A stretch of 7,577 nucleotides of DNA from an uncultured Eubacteriales bacterium (GTDB lineage: Bacteria; Bacillota; Clostridia; UMGS1810): positions 1 to 7,577 of the forward strand of contig CABUQL010000055.1 of the NCBI GenBank assembly GCA_902493665.1, read 5' to 3'. Both the position numbers and the translations under genes were made by a program. This document shows, piece by piece, positions 7,046 through 7,577 of the stretch. The first letter of the stretch is position 1; each line of letters starts with the position of its first letter. Below the pieces are notes generated by a model. That model had not been told where the DNA came from. It saw only the letters and a list, made by a program, of their open reading frames with translations, and did not search any database.

Positions 7046-7063
7046 ACGCTTTTTGAAAAAAGC
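7046..7063 (+). repeat. Interspersed repeat, copy 3, left fragment
   Basis: ACGCTTTTTGAAAAAAGC is identical to 1936-1953 apart from unmatched flanks. In copy 1 the next conserved block, CAAAAACTTTT, follows after 4 bases; here it follows after 165 bases, at 7229. This fragment and 7229-7273 are read as one interrupted copy. Confidence 0.7.
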
Positions 7064-7065
7064 AA

Positions 7066-7225
7066 GGCAACAGAAAGCAGAACACTTAATGCATTATGAC
7101 GGATAAAGTTTGCTATTTTTAACTTGTCAGTCTTGCAAGGCACTTTGTGTATTGTCGAGTGAGTTTGCGTAGTATCGGAGAAAATCAGCCTCTAAAAACC
7201 ATTAACGGTTCAGTTTTCTGTTGCC
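7066..7225. mobile_element. 160-bp segment with 18-bp imperfect terminal inverted repeats (possible MITE-like insertion)
   Basis: GGCAACAGAAAGCAGAAC (7066-7083) and GTTCAGTTTTCTGTTGCC (7208-7225) are inverted repeats matching at 16 of 18 positions. The segment sits between the two halves of a repeat that is uninterrupted at 1935-1998. No coding frame of note is inside and no convincing target-site duplication flanks it. The same ends would form a long closing stem in RNA, so a structured non-coding RNA is the main alternative; I did not recognise a known RNA family. Inside, AAGTT and AACTT (about 7107-7126) can also pair. Confidence 0.45.
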
Positions 7226-7228
7226 CGA

Positions 7229-7273
7229 CAAAAACTTTTCGCACAATGCTGCCGCATTGCGGAGGGGAAAGTT
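7229..7273 (+). repeat. Interspersed repeat, copy 3, right fragment
   Basis: CAAAAACTTTT (7229-7239), then the hairpin CAATGC (7244-7249) with GCATTG (7254-7259) around loop TGCC, then AGGGGAAA (7263-7270). The order and spacing match copy 1, while the hairpin arms match copy 2. AACTTTTC (7233-7240) can also pair with bases 7266-7273 as an outer stem, using one G-T pair. Confidence 0.75.
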
Positions 7274-7330
7274 AAAGAATAAGCAATCGAAAAGCCAAAA
7301 AGAATCTTTTATTTTCAGTTTTTTGCATGC

Positions 7331-7350
7331 GGGCGATTCATGAATTGCTC
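7331..7350. repeat. GGGCGATTCATGAATTGCTC imperfect palindrome
   Basis: The core ATTCATGAAT is perfect and the outer pairs hold only if two G-T wobbles are allowed. It is intermediate between the CAATTCATGAATTG palindromes and the GGGCGA/TCGCCC repeats, suggesting that these are one diverging family. Confidence 0.65.
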
Positions 7351-7365
7351 AAAAAATAAATGCAG

Positions 7366-7385
7366 GGACAATTCATGAATTGTCC
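7366..7385. repeat. CAATTCATGAATTG palindrome, copy 2
   Basis: GGACAATTCATGAATTGTCC is a perfect 20-bp palindrome, preceded by TGCAG. The unit matches 2149-2170 in the opposite orientation, where one outer arm base has changed. Confidence 0.78.
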
Positions 7386-7407
7386 GCAAGAGGTTTTCTT
7401 AAATTTT

Positions 7408-7453
7408 GTGGTTTATTCCGGCTGCTTGGTTGCCGGACATATAAATAAACCAC
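7408..7453. repeat. Bulged long hairpin upstream of rex
   Basis: GTGGTTTATT (7408-7417) pairs perfectly with AATAAACCAC (7444-7453), and CCGGC (7418-7422) pairs with GCCGG (7432-7436). This leaves a 9-base loop and a one-sided 7-base bulge ACATATA. It lies about 80 bases before the rex start, so it could be a leader structure or simply another repeat. Confidence 0.55.
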
Positions 7454-7510
7454 CGCAAAACGATAGTTTTGCACATAAGTTTTTTGGTTACTTTTTTGCA
7501 AAAAAGTAAC
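7454..7510 (+). repeat. Two-hairpin composite repeat, copy in plus orientation
   Basis: GCAAAAC (7455-7461) pairs with GTTTTGC (7466-7472) around GATA. After a 7-base linker and TTTTTTG comes a perfect 24-bp palindrome, GTTACTTTTTT (7487-7497) with AAAAAAGTAAC (7500-7510). This is the inverted counterpart of 1865-1923. It ends 7 bases before the Shine-Dalgarno site of rex. Confidence 0.8.
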
Positions 7511-7517
7511 ATTTCAG

Positions 7518-7526
7518 AAAGGGGGG
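7518..7526 (+). promoter_or_regulatory. Shine-Dalgarno site that sets the TTG start of rex
   Basis: AAAGGGGGG lies 8 bases before the TTG at 7535. No ATG or GTG is placed to use it, so TTG is the likely start. Confidence 0.7.
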
Positions 7527-7534
7527 ATAAGACG

Positions 7535-7577
7535 TTGAAGGATAAAAAAGTTCCCGAAGTAGTAGCAAAGCGTCTTC
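7535..7577 (+). CDS. rex: Redox-sensing transcriptional repressor Rex, 5' end only
   Basis: Only 14 codons are visible before the window ends, reading MKDKKVPEVVAKRL if TTG is translated as methionine. This closely resembles the opening of Rex proteins, where K-x-P/S-E-x-x-x-K-R-L-P leads into the winged-helix DNA-binding domain. Rex is a cytoplasmic dimer that senses the NADH/NAD+ ratio through a Rossmann domain and represses fermentation and reductant-disposal genes. The AAAGGGGGG upstream supports a real gene start. The call rests on a short stretch, so another protein is possible. No clear TTGTTAA...TTAACAA operator was seen in either spacer. Confidence 0.65.
   Translation, partial: MKDKKVPEVVAKRL

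Larger units (their letters stand above)
6978..7534. other. Repeat-rich non-coding spacer between icd and rex
   Basis: These 557 bases hold no credible gene on either strand. They contain hairpin repeats of the same families as 1837-2447, a 160-bp segment with imperfect terminal inverted repeats, and the ribosome binding site of the next gene. CAGATCC occurs directly repeated at 6979-6985 and 7034-7040. I could not assign a confident promoter for the downstream gene; TATAAA at 7440-7445 lacks a good -35 partner. Confidence 0.8.

Noticed and set aside
7066..7225. 6S RNA or another known structured RNA
   Set aside because: The long terminal pairing is suggestive, but I could not recognise the conserved sequence features of any RNA family, so only the inverted-repeat segment is reported.

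Overview
The window most likely comes from an anaerobic, low-to-moderate GC Bacillota (Clostridia-type) genome. The evidence is a ferredoxin-dependent 2-oxoacid oxidoreductase, strong purine-rich Shine-Dalgarno sites with GTG and TTG starts, a consensus SigA-type promoter, and what looks like the first codons of the redox regulator Rex. Genus and species cannot be read from the sequence. All recognised genes lie on the + strand.

Layout. (1) 1-1836 is the end of an operon: the 3' part of a 2-oxoacid:ferredoxin oxidoreductase beta subunit, the complete gamma subunit, and rsmA (16S rRNA dimethyladenosine transferase), which overlaps the gamma gene by ATGA. (2) 1837-2447 is a 611-bp non-coding spacer packed with short palindromic and inverted repeats, ending in a promoter. 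(3) 2448-6977 is a probable three-gene operon: a MATE-family transporter, an aconitase of about 640 residues, and an isocitrate dehydrogenase. (4) 6978-7534 is a second repeat-rich spacer of 557 bp, sharing repeat families with the first. (5) 7535 to the end is the probable start of rex.

How the genes fit together. Aconitase and isocitrate dehydrogenase convert citrate to 2-oxoglutarate. A KOR-type enzyme would interconvert 2-oxoglutarate and succinyl-CoA with ferredoxin. Together this is a partial TCA segment supplying glutamate carbon and balancing reductant, and Rex, an NADH/NAD+ sensor, fits beside it. The MATE gene leading the acn-icd operon is the unexpected member; its substrate cannot be inferred.

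The genes belong to known families. The least explained content is in the two spacers: several families of short hairpin repeats recur in both, some in opposite orientation, one with paired arm changes that keep the stem. One copy appears split by a 160-bp segment with 18-bp imperfect terminal inverted repeats, which could be a small non-autonomous mobile element or a structured RNA. None of the hairpins has the T-tract of a canonical intrinsic terminator.
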